Of a DNA stretch of 64,000 nucleotides, positions 58,291 to 64,000 are shown piece after piece. The stretch's first letter is position 1, and each line of letters starts with the position of its first letter. The notes beneath the pieces were generated by a model. It worked only from the letters and a program-made list of their open reading frames with translations, did no database searches and was not told the DNA's origin. The DNA is from Ridgeia piscesae. Taxonomy: Eukaryota; Annelida; Polychaeta; Sabellida; Siboglinidae. A program made the position numbers and the translations under genes. The DNA lies in the NCBI GenBank assembly GCA_025642075.2, contig JAODUO010000159.1, positions 80,001-144,000 on the forward strand, given 5' to 3'.

Positions 58291-60587
58291 GTGCGTGTGT
58301 GCGTGCGTGCGTGTGTGTAACCACTGCCAACCAGTAATTTTGAATGAATACAATACTGAAATCAGTTTAGTTTCTTTAAAGGTATGTAAAAAAAATTACG
58401 GATGCTTTGTTAACCCTAGAATTTACCAGGGCCGAAAATCGGCCCAACTGCACCTGCCTCTGTTGTAACAATTTTCATTTCCATCACACGTAACTGACAC
58501 GCGAACATTTGGATTTTTCTGGATTGTACAGATTTTTCAATGCGTAGATTCTGTAAAAAAAATTGCAATCGAGTTTACAAAGCATGTGATGTTGTTGCCG
58601 CCCTTTTTTTGGAGATTTTCTATGCCCTGATGAATGAACTTACACACCCATTCATAAAGTATACACCCACACACATGCGGTATCAAAAGAAAGCTCTGTG
58701 AGGACCAAATTTGGAGCGGTAAACAACAATTTATCCAGTTTGAAACTTTCCTTTGGATTATCTCAAGTTTCTGTGATATTTTGAAAATGCTTGACAGTAT
58801 TCATAAACAAGGTTATTATATTAGTTCATGTAGTTAAATTGACTTTGGGGGCATTTTTTTGTGTGAAAATTCAACAAATTAGCAGCATGACATTTCTCCT
58901 GCCGGGCGCGTGGGTTGTAACAAGCGCGGCCGCAATCAGCTGGCTTGAATCAGTGTATTTTTATGTCAGAAAAAATCATCAAATAATAGTTCTCAATGGA
59001 TATGTTTCATTTTTGTTTTATTTAGGGTTAGGAGTTAATACATAATGCTACATTTGTATAAACTGCAAAGTATATTCATCCATACCGTCATTATCTGGCA
59101 GCAGGATGAAATGTTTCTTTTTTAGTTCTATTTCAGATAGAAATATCCCTATGATTTTCGTTTGTTCTATAGATATTATAATTTTACTATAAAACATTCT
59201 CTTAGCAGTAAAATGACACATCATTCACATTTTTAGGACCAATATTAGCAAAGTTATGATTTTTATAGGAACAGTATGCTAAACAGGATTTTTCTTGATT
59301 GCCCGCAGGGTTAATGATCTTTCATCGTGTGATAGTGTGAACTATATTCGAAATTGTTGACATGTCTTTGTGTACATAACATCTTGGAGCAACCTCAAAA
59401 TTACTATATTACATATATCTAAAAATTGCATAATTACACATTGTTCTTAATTATATGGTTCATCGTCAAAGGTAAAACATGTTAACAGTTTTAATTAAAA
59501 ATTATGTGTAAGGAATATTAGGTCTGAGCACCATATTAAGGTATGTGCACCATTCAAGTGGTTTGAAATACCATGTTACTGACTCAGTTTGTGACACGCG
59601 TGGTGGAAATGGTGAGTGGAGGATTTGGCTAGATCTGAGCACTGTGACACTGGATGAGCCAGTGTATTAACACAGTGTTTAATGGGTTAATCCTGAAGAT
59701 TGTTTAGATAACATTGGGTGATTGTGATCAGTTTCTAATTCTACCTACTAACATCTAATACACAACACTGAGTCATTGTCAGTGTGTTCTGCTGTGTATT
59801 GCCACTATAGTGTACTCTGCAGACTTACAAAGAAGTGTGATATTACTTGATCAGTAACCCCATCTTTAAGAGTTATATAGTGTAATAATAGTCACTAAAA
59901 CCGTCAAACAGAATTATTTTTAAGGGACATGTTCACCATGTAACCAAAAAAGCGTCCACAGAAAAACCAACATTCAATTGCATTTGTTACGTACCCCGGG
60001 TTGATTCTTTAATGAATCTAATGTTAAAAGGTTATGTGTTCCAGTAGTTATTTTTAATGGAGCTTCAAGTTTATAGTCATAAAAATTGCCTGGTTAGGCC
60101 AGAATTTATGTAGACAATTTTAAAATGAATTTGACTTAGGCTTAGCGAAAATAATTTTAGAGTGTCCTATATTATATTATATTATATTATATTATTACAG
60201 TAATACCTGGAATAAATTTGCATATTTTACATTGATATATTTATTGTTTGTAAAAATTGTCAAACAGGGTCTTATTTTGTTTGTTGGTGTATAAATACTT
60301 TATTATTATAACTGATTATGCTCTTGTGTACACTGGTTGTGTACACTGTACACCAATGTAGTATAGTATACTGTGGCACAGCACAATTAATTATACTGTT
60401 TCTTATGACCATGTCGTTTAGTCATGGTAATAAATAGTCATGCATGAAAGACCAGGGACCATCGGGCATTACCACGGCCACTGGTCCACTCTAGAGACTA
60501 GACTAGTACAACCAATGTGGGATGGCATTCGTGAAACAAACTATACTTACGTAGTTTCCATGCCTTCTTTGTGGCGGTAGTAGCCAT
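29901..60587 (-). CDS. KATNB1: Katanin p80 WD40-containing subunit B1 (complete gene, 21 coding exons)
   Basis: KATNB1 is the regulatory subunit of katanin. It targets the p60 AAA-ATPase to centrosomes, spindle poles and microtubule minus ends and stimulates severing. Joining 60587-60551, 48251-48121, 46653-46536, 45980-45880, 45602-45561, 45028-44945, 44356-44241, 43322-43251, 42561-42411, 41571-41518, 41238-41174, 39330-39274, 38669-38548, 37551-37537, 35180-35130, 33851-33598, 32643-32473, 32023-31947, 31564-31490, 30573-30457 and 30033-29901 gives 680 residues with every phase consistent. Residues about 13-302 form the WD40 propeller (VNMWAV, LKIWDL, IKLWDI, LKLWDL, VKFWDL, VFGWEP). About 303-490 is a Pro/Ser-rich linker containing EIFQP and PFPAPPAD. 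About 491-680 is the con80 domain that binds p60, ending [14 protein letters not shown], almost as in human. The start [12 protein letters not shown] matches MATPVVTKTAWKL. Confidence 0.96.
30457..30573 (-). CDS. KATNB1: KATNB1 exon 20 (con80)
   Basis: Encodes [20 protein letters not shown], then [19 protein letters not shown]. It is bounded by ATTCCAG and by CG|GTGGGG. It aligns with human YVQTGCTSLKLILQRF and PPSVGVDISREER. Confidence 0.95.
31490..31564 (-). CDS. KATNB1: KATNB1 exon 19 (con80)
   Basis: Encodes [20 protein letters not shown], then SKYE. The acceptor is CACCATAG and the donor AA|GTAAGT. It matches human LWKLDLCTTVLPQIEKLL and SKYE. Confidence 0.94.
31947..32023 (-). CDS. KATNB1: KATNB1 exon 18 (con80)
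   Basis: Encodes [20 protein letters not shown], then ILLQK. The acceptor is GATGTTGCAG and the donor CC|GTACGT. It matches human [20 protein letters not shown]. Confidence 0.95.
32473..32643 (-). CDS. KATNB1: KATNB1 exon 17 (con80 start)
   Basis: 171 nt, phase 0. It encodes [20 protein letters not shown], then [20 protein letters not shown] and K. The acceptor is TTTTTGCTACAG and the donor AAG|GTGCGT. GHxxMxxVxTxRxKNLxxVRAxW is the conserved con80 signature. Confidence 0.96.
33030..33209 (+). pseudogene. Non-LTR retrotransposon ORF2 C-terminal remnant
   Basis: With a frameshift the + strand reads [12 protein letters not shown], then [25 protein letters not shown] after an aromatic/alanine block is the LINE reverse-transcriptase C-terminal signature. 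It is followed at once by an (AT)n run that may be its 3' tail. It is inserted antisense in KATNB1 intron 16. Confidence 0.55.
33212..33269. repeat. (AT)n microsatellite
   Basis: About 29 uninterrupted AT units directly after the LINE fragment. Confidence 0.96.
33598..33851 (-). CDS. KATNB1: KATNB1 exon 16 (linker)
   Basis: 254 nt. Encodes a Ser/Pro/Ala-rich linker ([20 protein letters not shown], later [20 protein letters not shown]) ending DINMQEFLP just before the donor CCA|GTGAGT. EFLP corresponds to human DFLP at the start of con80. The acceptor is CATCTCTTCTGCAG. Confidence 0.92.
33852..35129 (-). other. KATNB1: KATNB1 intron 15, no feature seen
   Basis: AT-rich intronic sequence without repeats or coding signal that I can identify. 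Confidence 0.55.
35130..35180 (-). CDS. KATNB1: KATNB1 exon 15 (linker, PFPAPP motif)
   Basis: 51 nt encoding [16 protein letters not shown] with split codons at both ends. The acceptor is GTTCAAACAG and the donor ATG|GTAAGG. It aligns residue for residue with human RTPPRRSEPFPAPPED. Confidence 0.93.
35621..35662. repeat. (AC)n microsatellite
   Basis: CA/GC dinucleotide run (ACACGCAC variants) of about 20 units in KATNB1 intron 14. Confidence 0.9.
36895..37465. repeat. Compound minisatellite (22- and 30-bp units)
   Basis: Near 36910-36985 the unit is about CTGTAGGACAGATGACAAGA. From about 36985 a 30-bp unit GGAGGCCAGGTGACAGGGTG plus ACAAGACACT recurs and decays toward 37465. The - strand frames with [14 protein letters not shown] repeats are artefacts. 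The array starts about 70 bp downstream, in transcript sense, of the KATNB1 microexon donor. Confidence 0.85.
37537..37551 (-). CDS. KATNB1: KATNB1 exon 14, 15-nt microexon
   Basis: CTGCGGACGGGCCGG lies between the strong acceptor GATCCTTTCCACAG and the strong donor GG|GTGAGT. It inserts ADGP plus one split codon and keeps frame. Skipping it also keeps frame and gives [20 protein letters not shown], which has exactly the human spacing. It is therefore probably an optional exon. No transcript evidence is available. Confidence 0.55.
38548..38669 (-). CDS. KATNB1: KATNB1 exon 13 (linker, EIFQP motif)
   Basis: Encodes [20 protein letters not shown], then [20 protein letters not shown]. The acceptor is GCACTGTTGCAG and the donor CTGT|GTAAGT. 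YREIFQP matches human YNEIFQP. Confidence 0.93.
38690..38780 (-). mobile_element. SINE-like fragment (GTAAAGCGCTTT family), reverse orientation
   Basis: The - strand reads TGAACAGGTCTGCCAGGGAG, then TGAAATGTAAAGCGCTTTAA. This aligns with the + strand sequence at about 46354-46394, so the two loci share an interspersed repeat. The tail resembles GCGCTTT-ending SINE tails. Confidence 0.55.
39274..39330 (-). CDS. KATNB1: KATNB1 exon 12 (linker)
   Basis: 57 nt with acceptor TTTATCTTGCAG and donor GCA|GTAAGT. It encodes [18 protein letters not shown] within split codons. It resembles the human linker RRIYERPSTTCSKPQ, so it is likely a true exon. Its length is a multiple of 3, so it could also be skipped without loss of frame. 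Confidence 0.82.
39331..41173 (-). other. KATNB1: KATNB1 intron 11, no feature seen
   Basis: AT-rich intronic sequence without a coding signal or repeat array that I can support. Confidence 0.55.
41174..41238 (-). CDS. KATNB1: KATNB1 exon 11 (linker start)
   Basis: Encodes [20 protein letters not shown], then A and a split codon. The acceptor is CATTGGTTTCAG and the donor AG|GTAAGA. It begins the linker after the propeller and has low conservation. Confidence 0.88.
41518..41571 (-). CDS. KATNB1: KATNB1 exon 10 (end of propeller)
   Basis: 54 nt encoding [18 protein letters not shown], which matches human IGVAFSQSNVSSYVVDL. The acceptor is GCTCTCTTCAG and the donor CAG|GTGAGT. Confidence 0.95.
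42411..42561 (-). CDS. KATNB1: KATNB1 exon 9 (WD40)
   Basis: Encodes [20 protein letters not shown], then [20 protein letters not shown] and [10 protein letters not shown]. The acceptor is GGCTGCTTGCAG and the donor CTG|GTACGA. It matches human LYSGCQDSLRVYGWEPER and NWGKVADLAI. Confidence 0.96.
43251..43322 (-). CDS. KATNB1: KATNB1 exon 8 (WD40)
   Basis: 72 nt encoding [20 protein letters not shown], then TPV. The acceptor is TTGTTTTCTGCAG and the donor AG|GTGAGT. It matches human TIRFWDLEKFQVVSC. The intronic sequence immediately upstream is a large minisatellite made of acceptor-like units. Confidence 0.95.
43324..43828. repeat. 26-bp minisatellite, about 19 copies, built from a 3' splice-site-like unit
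   Basis: On the + strand the unit is CTGCAGGAAACAACACAATC plus AGAAGA. On the KATNB1 sense strand each unit reads CTGAT, a pyrimidine tract, then TTTCCTGCAG, closely resembling the true exon 8 acceptor TTTTCTGCAG that abuts the array. The six copies nearest exon 8 carry CAAG; the 13 distal copies carry CAAC. The + strand 199- and 229-residue frames are artefacts (26-residue period). Confidence 0.93.
44241..44356 (-). CDS. KATNB1: KATNB1 exon 7 (WD40)
   Basis: Encodes [20 protein letters not shown], then [18 protein letters not shown]. The acceptor is TGTCTTTCAG and the donor AG|GTAAGG. It matches human [20 protein letters not shown] and VEFHPNEYLLASGSSD. Confidence 0.96.
44945..45028 (-). 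CDS. KATNB1: KATNB1 exon 6 (WD40)
   Basis: 84 nt, phase 0. Encodes [20 protein letters not shown], then AGEDGILK. The acceptor is GTACCTGACAG and the donor AAG|GTAAGA. It matches human LRFSPDGKWLASAADD. Confidence 0.96.
45561..45602 (-). CDS. KATNB1: KATNB1 exon 5 (WD40)
   Basis: Small 42-nt phase-0 exon encoding [14 protein letters not shown]. The acceptor is TGTTTTCTAG and the donor AAG|GTAAGT. It matches human [14 protein letters not shown]. Confidence 0.96.
45880..45980 (-). CDS. KATNB1: KATNB1 exon 4 (WD40)
   Basis: Encodes [20 protein letters not shown], then [13 protein letters not shown]. The acceptor is GTCTTTGCAG and the donor AAG|GTATGT. It matches human [20 protein letters not shown]. 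Confidence 0.96.
46245..46400 (+). mobile_element. SINE-like element (GTAAAGCGCTTT family)
   Basis: Contains GTTGCTCCAGTTCACTCAGC, then TGAGTGAGTACCTG and, about 80 bp later, TGAACAGGTCTACCAGGAAA followed by TGTAAAGCGCTTTGG. The CCAGT-CAGCTG-GAGTACCTG head and GCGCTTT tail are typical of tRNA-derived SINEs in marine invertebrates. It shares its 3' half with the fragment at 38690-38780. Confidence 0.5.
46536..46653 (-). CDS. KATNB1: KATNB1 exon 3 (WD40)
   Basis: Encodes [20 protein letters not shown], then [19 protein letters not shown]. The acceptor is ACCGTTACAG and the donor A|GTAAGT. It matches human SLTGHTSPVESVRL and IRVWDLEAAK. Confidence 0.96.
46654..48120 (-). other. KATNB1: KATNB1 intron 2, no feature seen
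   Basis: Intronic sequence with no recognisable gene, array or mobile element. Confidence 0.5.
48121..48251 (-). CDS. KATNB1: KATNB1 exon 2 (first WD40 blade)
   Basis: 131 nt encoding [20 protein letters not shown], then [20 protein letters not shown] and CIM. The acceptor is GTCGTGTTGTAG and the donor ATG|GTAGGT. The first two bases complete the Gln codon begun by exon 1, giving KLQ-EFVAH as in human KLQEIVAH. Confidence 0.96.
48252..52934 (-). other. KATNB1: KATNB1 intron 1, downstream part
   Basis: Intronic sequence. It holds the (TA)n run at 52469-52516 and a perfect 10-bp-arm palindrome (CCTTTGGCCC, 1-bp spacer) at 52360-52380. No coding signal is recognised. Confidence 0.55.
52469..52516. 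repeat. (TA)n microsatellite
   Basis: About 24 uninterrupted TA units. Confidence 0.96.
52935..53030 (-). CDS. KATNB1: KATNB1 optional exon 1b (in-frame cassette or alternative first exon)
   Basis: 96 nt bounded by GGTTTATAG and CTAG|GTGAGT. It accepts the phase of exon 1 and donates the phase of exon 2. As a cassette it adds 32 residues before the propeller. It also contains its own ATG (53025-53023) and could start an alternative product, [20 protein letters not shown] then [10 protein letters not shown] joined to EEFVAH. The added segment is basic. It is absent from the human protein as I recall it. A 12-bp hairpin containing a strong internal donor lies within it (52970-52996). Confidence 0.5.
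53031..58409 (-). other. KATNB1: KATNB1 intron 1, upstream part
   Basis: Intronic sequence. The 100-residue - strand frame at 53132-53434, just upstream of exon 1b, is unrecognised but could be the leader of an alternative first exon. A GT microsatellite lies at 58244-58318. No other coding signal is recognised. Confidence 0.45.
58244..58318. repeat. (GT)n microsatellite
   Basis: About 37 GT units with scattered GC variants in the right half. Confidence 0.95.
58410..59314. mobile_element. Non-autonomous piggyBac-like element
   Basis: A 897-bp segment is flanked by TTAA on both sides (58410-58413 and 59311-59314). It begins CCCTAGAATTTACCAGGG and ends TGCCCGCAGGG, so the termini are CCCT and AGGG. 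TTAA target duplication with CCC termini is the piggyBac hallmark. A subterminal hairpin GGGCCGA-AAA-TCGGCCC lies at 58429-58445. No transposase frame is present, so it would have to be mobilised in trans. Confidence 0.6.
60170..60196. repeat. (ATTAT)n microsatellite
   Basis: Five copies of ATTAT in AT-rich intronic sequence. Confidence 0.9.
60551..60587 (-). CDS. KATNB1: KATNB1 exon 1 (start codon)
   Basis: 37 nt encoding [12 protein letters not shown] plus the first base of a Gln codon; donor CTAC|GTAAGT. The start ATG (60587-60585) has A at -3 and G at +4, a good initiation context. The residues match human MATPVVTKTAWKLQ, which fixes the start. Confidence 0.94.
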
Positions 60588-60606
60588 GATTAAATAATAA
60601 TCATGG
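60584..60606 (-). promoter_or_regulatory. KATNB1: Start-codon hairpin with four-codon uORF
   Basis: A perfect 9-bp inverted repeat (CCATGATTA, 5-nt loop, TAATCATGG) covers two ATGs on the transcript strand. The upstream ATG (60604) opens ATG ATT ATT ATT TAA, which stops 2 nt before the main ATG (60587). The upstream ATG has a poor context (T at -3). The arrangement suggests leaky scanning or reinitiation control. Confidence 0.6.
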
Positions 60607-61200
60607 AAAACAACCTTCCGACGTTTGATGAAGAAGCTTTAACAGTCTTCTGATGAACGTAACTTGTTTAGTTCAGAATGTGGACTGGTTGTTTCGTCTT
60701 GACCAATAAATATCGAAGCCGGTCATGCTCTGTGCAACAGGCCTGACTTAATATATGTGATCAATGCGTACATATTAATGTTTAACTATATCCTAAGCAC
60801 TTCTGCTGACGTTTACATATCTACCGTTGTCCAAGTATGTGATTGCCACACAAATGTGAATGTAAAATGTGATTATTTGAATTTTAATATCTCTCACTTG
60901 TCTCTTGCCACCGGATTCCAAAACTATGGCTGGCCCGCACTTCAAAATGTATCTTACGCTTATTGAACAATATTGCAAAATTTAAAAGTAACTGTGTATG
61001 ATAACACTGTTGCTAGATCAATATAAATAACATAAATAATACAATACATAATTGCTGATGTAGATAATGTTTATATTTGCATTGAAGCGAGAGAAACTAA
61101 TAATGTGTCCGCGATATCTGACTTCCGGTGTCATTCCAATGTAAACAAAACCAAACGAGCGCCAAACTCAACTGCTCAAATGCAAAACGTCGCTAAAAGT
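60607..61200 (-). promoter_or_regulatory. KATNB1: Probable KATNB1 5' UTR and promoter region
   Basis: On the - strand an inverted CCAAT box (ATTGG, 60707-60703) lies about 116 nt upstream of the ATG, and an ETS-type site CCGGAAGT (61128-61121) about 535 nt upstream. No TATA box is placed convincingly. ETS and CCAAT elements are common in housekeeping promoters. The transcription start is not determined. Confidence 0.4.
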
Positions 61201-61210
61201 ATAATGTAAT

Positions 61211-61288
61211 ATGTCGAAGAAAGACTACAAAGTTGTGTGTTACACAGTGCAAATACACAATCTGACACCGTTTAATCACGGTATTTAA
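61211..61288 (+). CDS. Small divergent ORF, uncertain
   Basis: ATG at 61211 opens 25 codons, MSKKDYKVVCYTVQIHNLTP then FNHGI, and stops. It lies just beyond the ETS site, so it could be the first exon of a divergent gene or a uORF. I see no strong donor (only CACG|GTATTT) and no homology. Low confidence. Confidence 0.15.
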   Translation: MSKKDYKVVCYTVQIHNLTPFNHGI

Positions 61289-61299
61289 TAATAACAAAA

Positions 61300-64000
61300 C
61301 ATCGTGGCTCGTGACGTGTTGCATGTGTTGTTTCGTTTCACTTTCAGCCGTGTTTGTCAGTGACAGTCATAGACATAGTGTCTCTGTATCAGTGTATGAG
61401 TCACATTGGATAGTGTGTCTGTGACTCTATGAGTCAGTTAGTGTCCCCTGACAATCGGTGTTATGTTGCTGTTTTGACGGTACATAATATTCACGAGCAT
61501 GTCATGTATAATGCTGGTAAAGTGGTATGAACTGGATATATCGCAAGTCAAAGTACCCCATATGCTAAATATCTTATATGTTAAAATTACATAGCTAGTA
61601 AAATTATTACTGGAATATTAACATTATTACTGGAAGAAAACCACCAAAAACAAAGTTGCAATTTAAAGGGATTCTTTTAAAGCTTGTAGTTTTAAATGCA
61701 TTCAAGGTACATACGTATGAAACAGTTCAAGCATGATGATTTTACATAAGTTCTTTCTCTGCTACTTTGTCTTGCAAATCAATGCACAAATTGGGGGTCA
61801 TCTGTGCCACAAGCCCATACATGACTGTGTTCATGCAAATTACTGAGCTTGCTGCCACGTGAGTGATTAATTATATGCAGCCCAAATATAACAAATATTT
61901 ATGCATGCAGAGTGCACCACTTTAAACACAGTGAACTGTTAAAATAAAACTGAAGGCTGGCTAACTAAACCAACTATCCATGAACATATCTTATATGGAT
62001 GGTATAGGTGGAGCCCAAATAAGAAACTCAATTATGAGTTATTTTGTCGATATGTTGTCAGGGTTATAAGTGCTTAATAAAACATATTTGTAATGATGTG
62101 TAGGCACAGAAATACATGATATAATTATGTTAACATAATTAATAACAAATGCATACATTAGACTAAAATAAAATAAATTACCCTTTAAGAACTGGACTGC
62201 TTTGGAATGGGGGACCATGGGTGGAAGCAGTTAGAAGACGACTCAACACAACACACAAACAAACTGAATATACAGTGTTTTTATTGTTTGTAATGCATTT
62301 GTATACTTTTACATATCATTTAGATGGTTTGTAATTGAAATGCTACAATTATTACCACTCCAGTACTTGGGTTTTGGTACGACTGAACAAATGGCATGAA
62401 AAGTAGAGATTTTGTTATCTGTCCAATGCTTGCTTATACGCATTTGTTAATTCTGACACCAATACAGGTAGCAAGGTTATAAATATTAAAAAAAATTCCG
62501 GCAGTATAATCATCCCCAAAATTATACATTTGTGTTGTGCTTTCCATACAGAACAAAACATGTTTTAATGAACAAGGAGAAATGGTAATAGTAAAAACTT
62601 TTTGTTCTATATCTTAATAGCTCACTGCAAATTAGTTTTGTCGAGACAGTCTATGGATAACATGTATTCATTTCAATAACTTCATATTTTTGATGACATT
62701 ATTGGACTTGATCATTTGGGTCATGGGTGGTGATTATTGTTACAATACCCTGAAGCAGCATTTGTTGAAACCAGCAGACCCAGTAACAAATAGTGTATTG
62801 GTTTTTTCTAGTTATGTTGTCAAAACTATGTACTAAAGTAGCATTTCTGCACAAACAAGCTAATGTAGTCATCGACAGATGGTTTGAATATTTTGATACA
62901 TGCATTAAATATGATGAGCAAAAATAGAATCGAAGAGGGATTTTTAATACTGAGTAACATTAGAAGTGCAACATATGTTATGGTATCCATCAAATGGTGA
63001 CTGCAGTAGGACGTTTCACGTCTGTGGAACTCAAATCACAGAGTAACCTTATCCAGTTGATACTTCTGTTAAAAAACATTTACACACGAGTGCTGTCTGT
63101 TCACACTCATCTAAAATAAATGCTGTGCTTCTTCCGTATAATTATAATATATCTGATCATGATTTTGTTGATGTCATAAGTGTCCTCTGTGCCATTTTTC
63201 TTATAAAATTTAAGGAAGTCCTTTTGTTCTAGTTAATTTAAATAACAGTATTCAAATGGACAGCACAAGAAATAGTAGCTTTCATTAAATTTTTAGCTGC
63301 AATTTTCCTACACATATCAGTGATGCTTCAGTCACACGGCAATGTTACTACCCAATAGTGTGCTCACCCCATATACCAGGGTAAGTCCACTTGTCAATGT
63401 CAACATCAATGCTGCGATCCACACCCAAAATCCATGGACGTTTTTTAAACAGCAATAATTTAAAGAAGCATTCACATTTGCTGTGCTGGACACATCAGGC
63501 AATGTATTTATACTTGGCATTGTTATCTTTATGATGAACAGCCATTTCAAATTGTGACGCTTCCATGAAAGAACTTAAAATCATACAAATCACCCCAATG
63601 GGCCCAATATTATAAGTAGGCCTATACATTTTATCCACTCAGAGAAAACCTGTTCAGATGCGGACACATGAATGTATAGCAATACAGACAGACATAGTGT
63701 TTTACAACGAAAATGTCATTATCTAGGTCTTGTCCATGTTATTGTCAGAAACTAATTACTAATAAATAAAACGTAAATCAAAATGCCCATTAACCAGCAC
63801 TATAGATAATAGTCTTGCAATTCTATGTCCTCTGGATGTGGAAGCAGGCCATGGATGCACCTTTGAAGTGGCATCTTATCTCAGTTTTTTATTTTATATC
63901 CACTTTGCCATAAGAACAGCTTCAAAATATATCAAATACCGTTACATCTCGGTCAATGTTTGAAACTAAATAACAAAAGCATCACATAATTATGCCTTTC
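61300..64000. other. Upstream sequence, no gene recognised
   Basis: AT-rich sequence without a supported gene. A 72-residue - strand frame at 63550-63332 ends in a hydrophobic segment (WVWIAALMLTLTSGLTLVYG). I see no convincing exon borders or family match for it. Confidence 0.45.

Noticed and set aside
63332..63550. 72-residue - strand frame ending in a transmembrane-like segment
   Set aside because: The hydrophobic stretch is suggestive, but there is no convincing acceptor, the donor (GTGAGC) lies within the frame, and I cannot match it to a family.

Overview
This is a stretch of an animal nuclear genome. It is AT-rich, with long introns, GT-AG splice junctions, many micro- and minisatellites, and fragments of LINE, SINE, MITE and piggyBac-like elements. 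The proteins resemble bilaterian orthologues. A marine invertebrate (lophotrochozoan or invertebrate deuterostome) fits, but I cannot name the species. Most open frames in the window are chance frames in introns and repeats.

Two genes account for the coding content, and they face each other tail to tail. On the + strand, 1150-22558 carries the 3' half of CBFB, the non-DNA-binding partner of RUNX transcription factors. It has two internal exons, then an intron of about 20.7 kb, then a short terminal exon; the 5' exons lie left of the window. On the - strand, 60587-29901 carries a complete KATNB1 gene, the WD40/con80 p80 regulatory subunit of the microtubule-severing enzyme katanin. I assembled 21 coding exons with consistent phases, giving a 680-residue protein (675 without a 15-nt microexon; human about 655). 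One further in-frame optional exon lies in intron 1.

Layout: 1-1149, CBFB intron. 1150-1777, two CBFB exons with a possible alternative 3' end to about 2490. 2491-22501, CBFB intron holding a TATACA/TA block, a LINE tail, 35-bp and 28-bp minisatellites, a TCTTG pentamer array, a TGG-rich block, a TGTAC pentamer array and an ACT array. 22502-about 23425, CBFB last exon and probable 3' UTR. About 23430-27650, intergenic sequence with a 24-bp minisatellite, a foldback MITE and a SINE-like tail. About 27655-29900, possible KATNB1 3' UTR. 29901-60587, KATNB1. 60588-64000, KATNB1 leader, promoter and unassigned upstream sequence.

The most interesting points concern RNA processing. CBFB keeps a two-donor, two-frame 3' end like that of mammals. 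KATNB1 has a four-codon uORF inside a hairpin that also covers the true start codon. An optional KATNB1 exon hides a strong splice donor in a 12-bp hairpin. A 15-nt microexon can be skipped to give exactly the human spacing. A 19-copy minisatellite in KATNB1 intron 7 appears to be made of copies of the neighbouring 3' splice site. I found no rRNA, convincing tRNA, CRISPR array or intact transposase. Nothing here amounts to a wholly new system.
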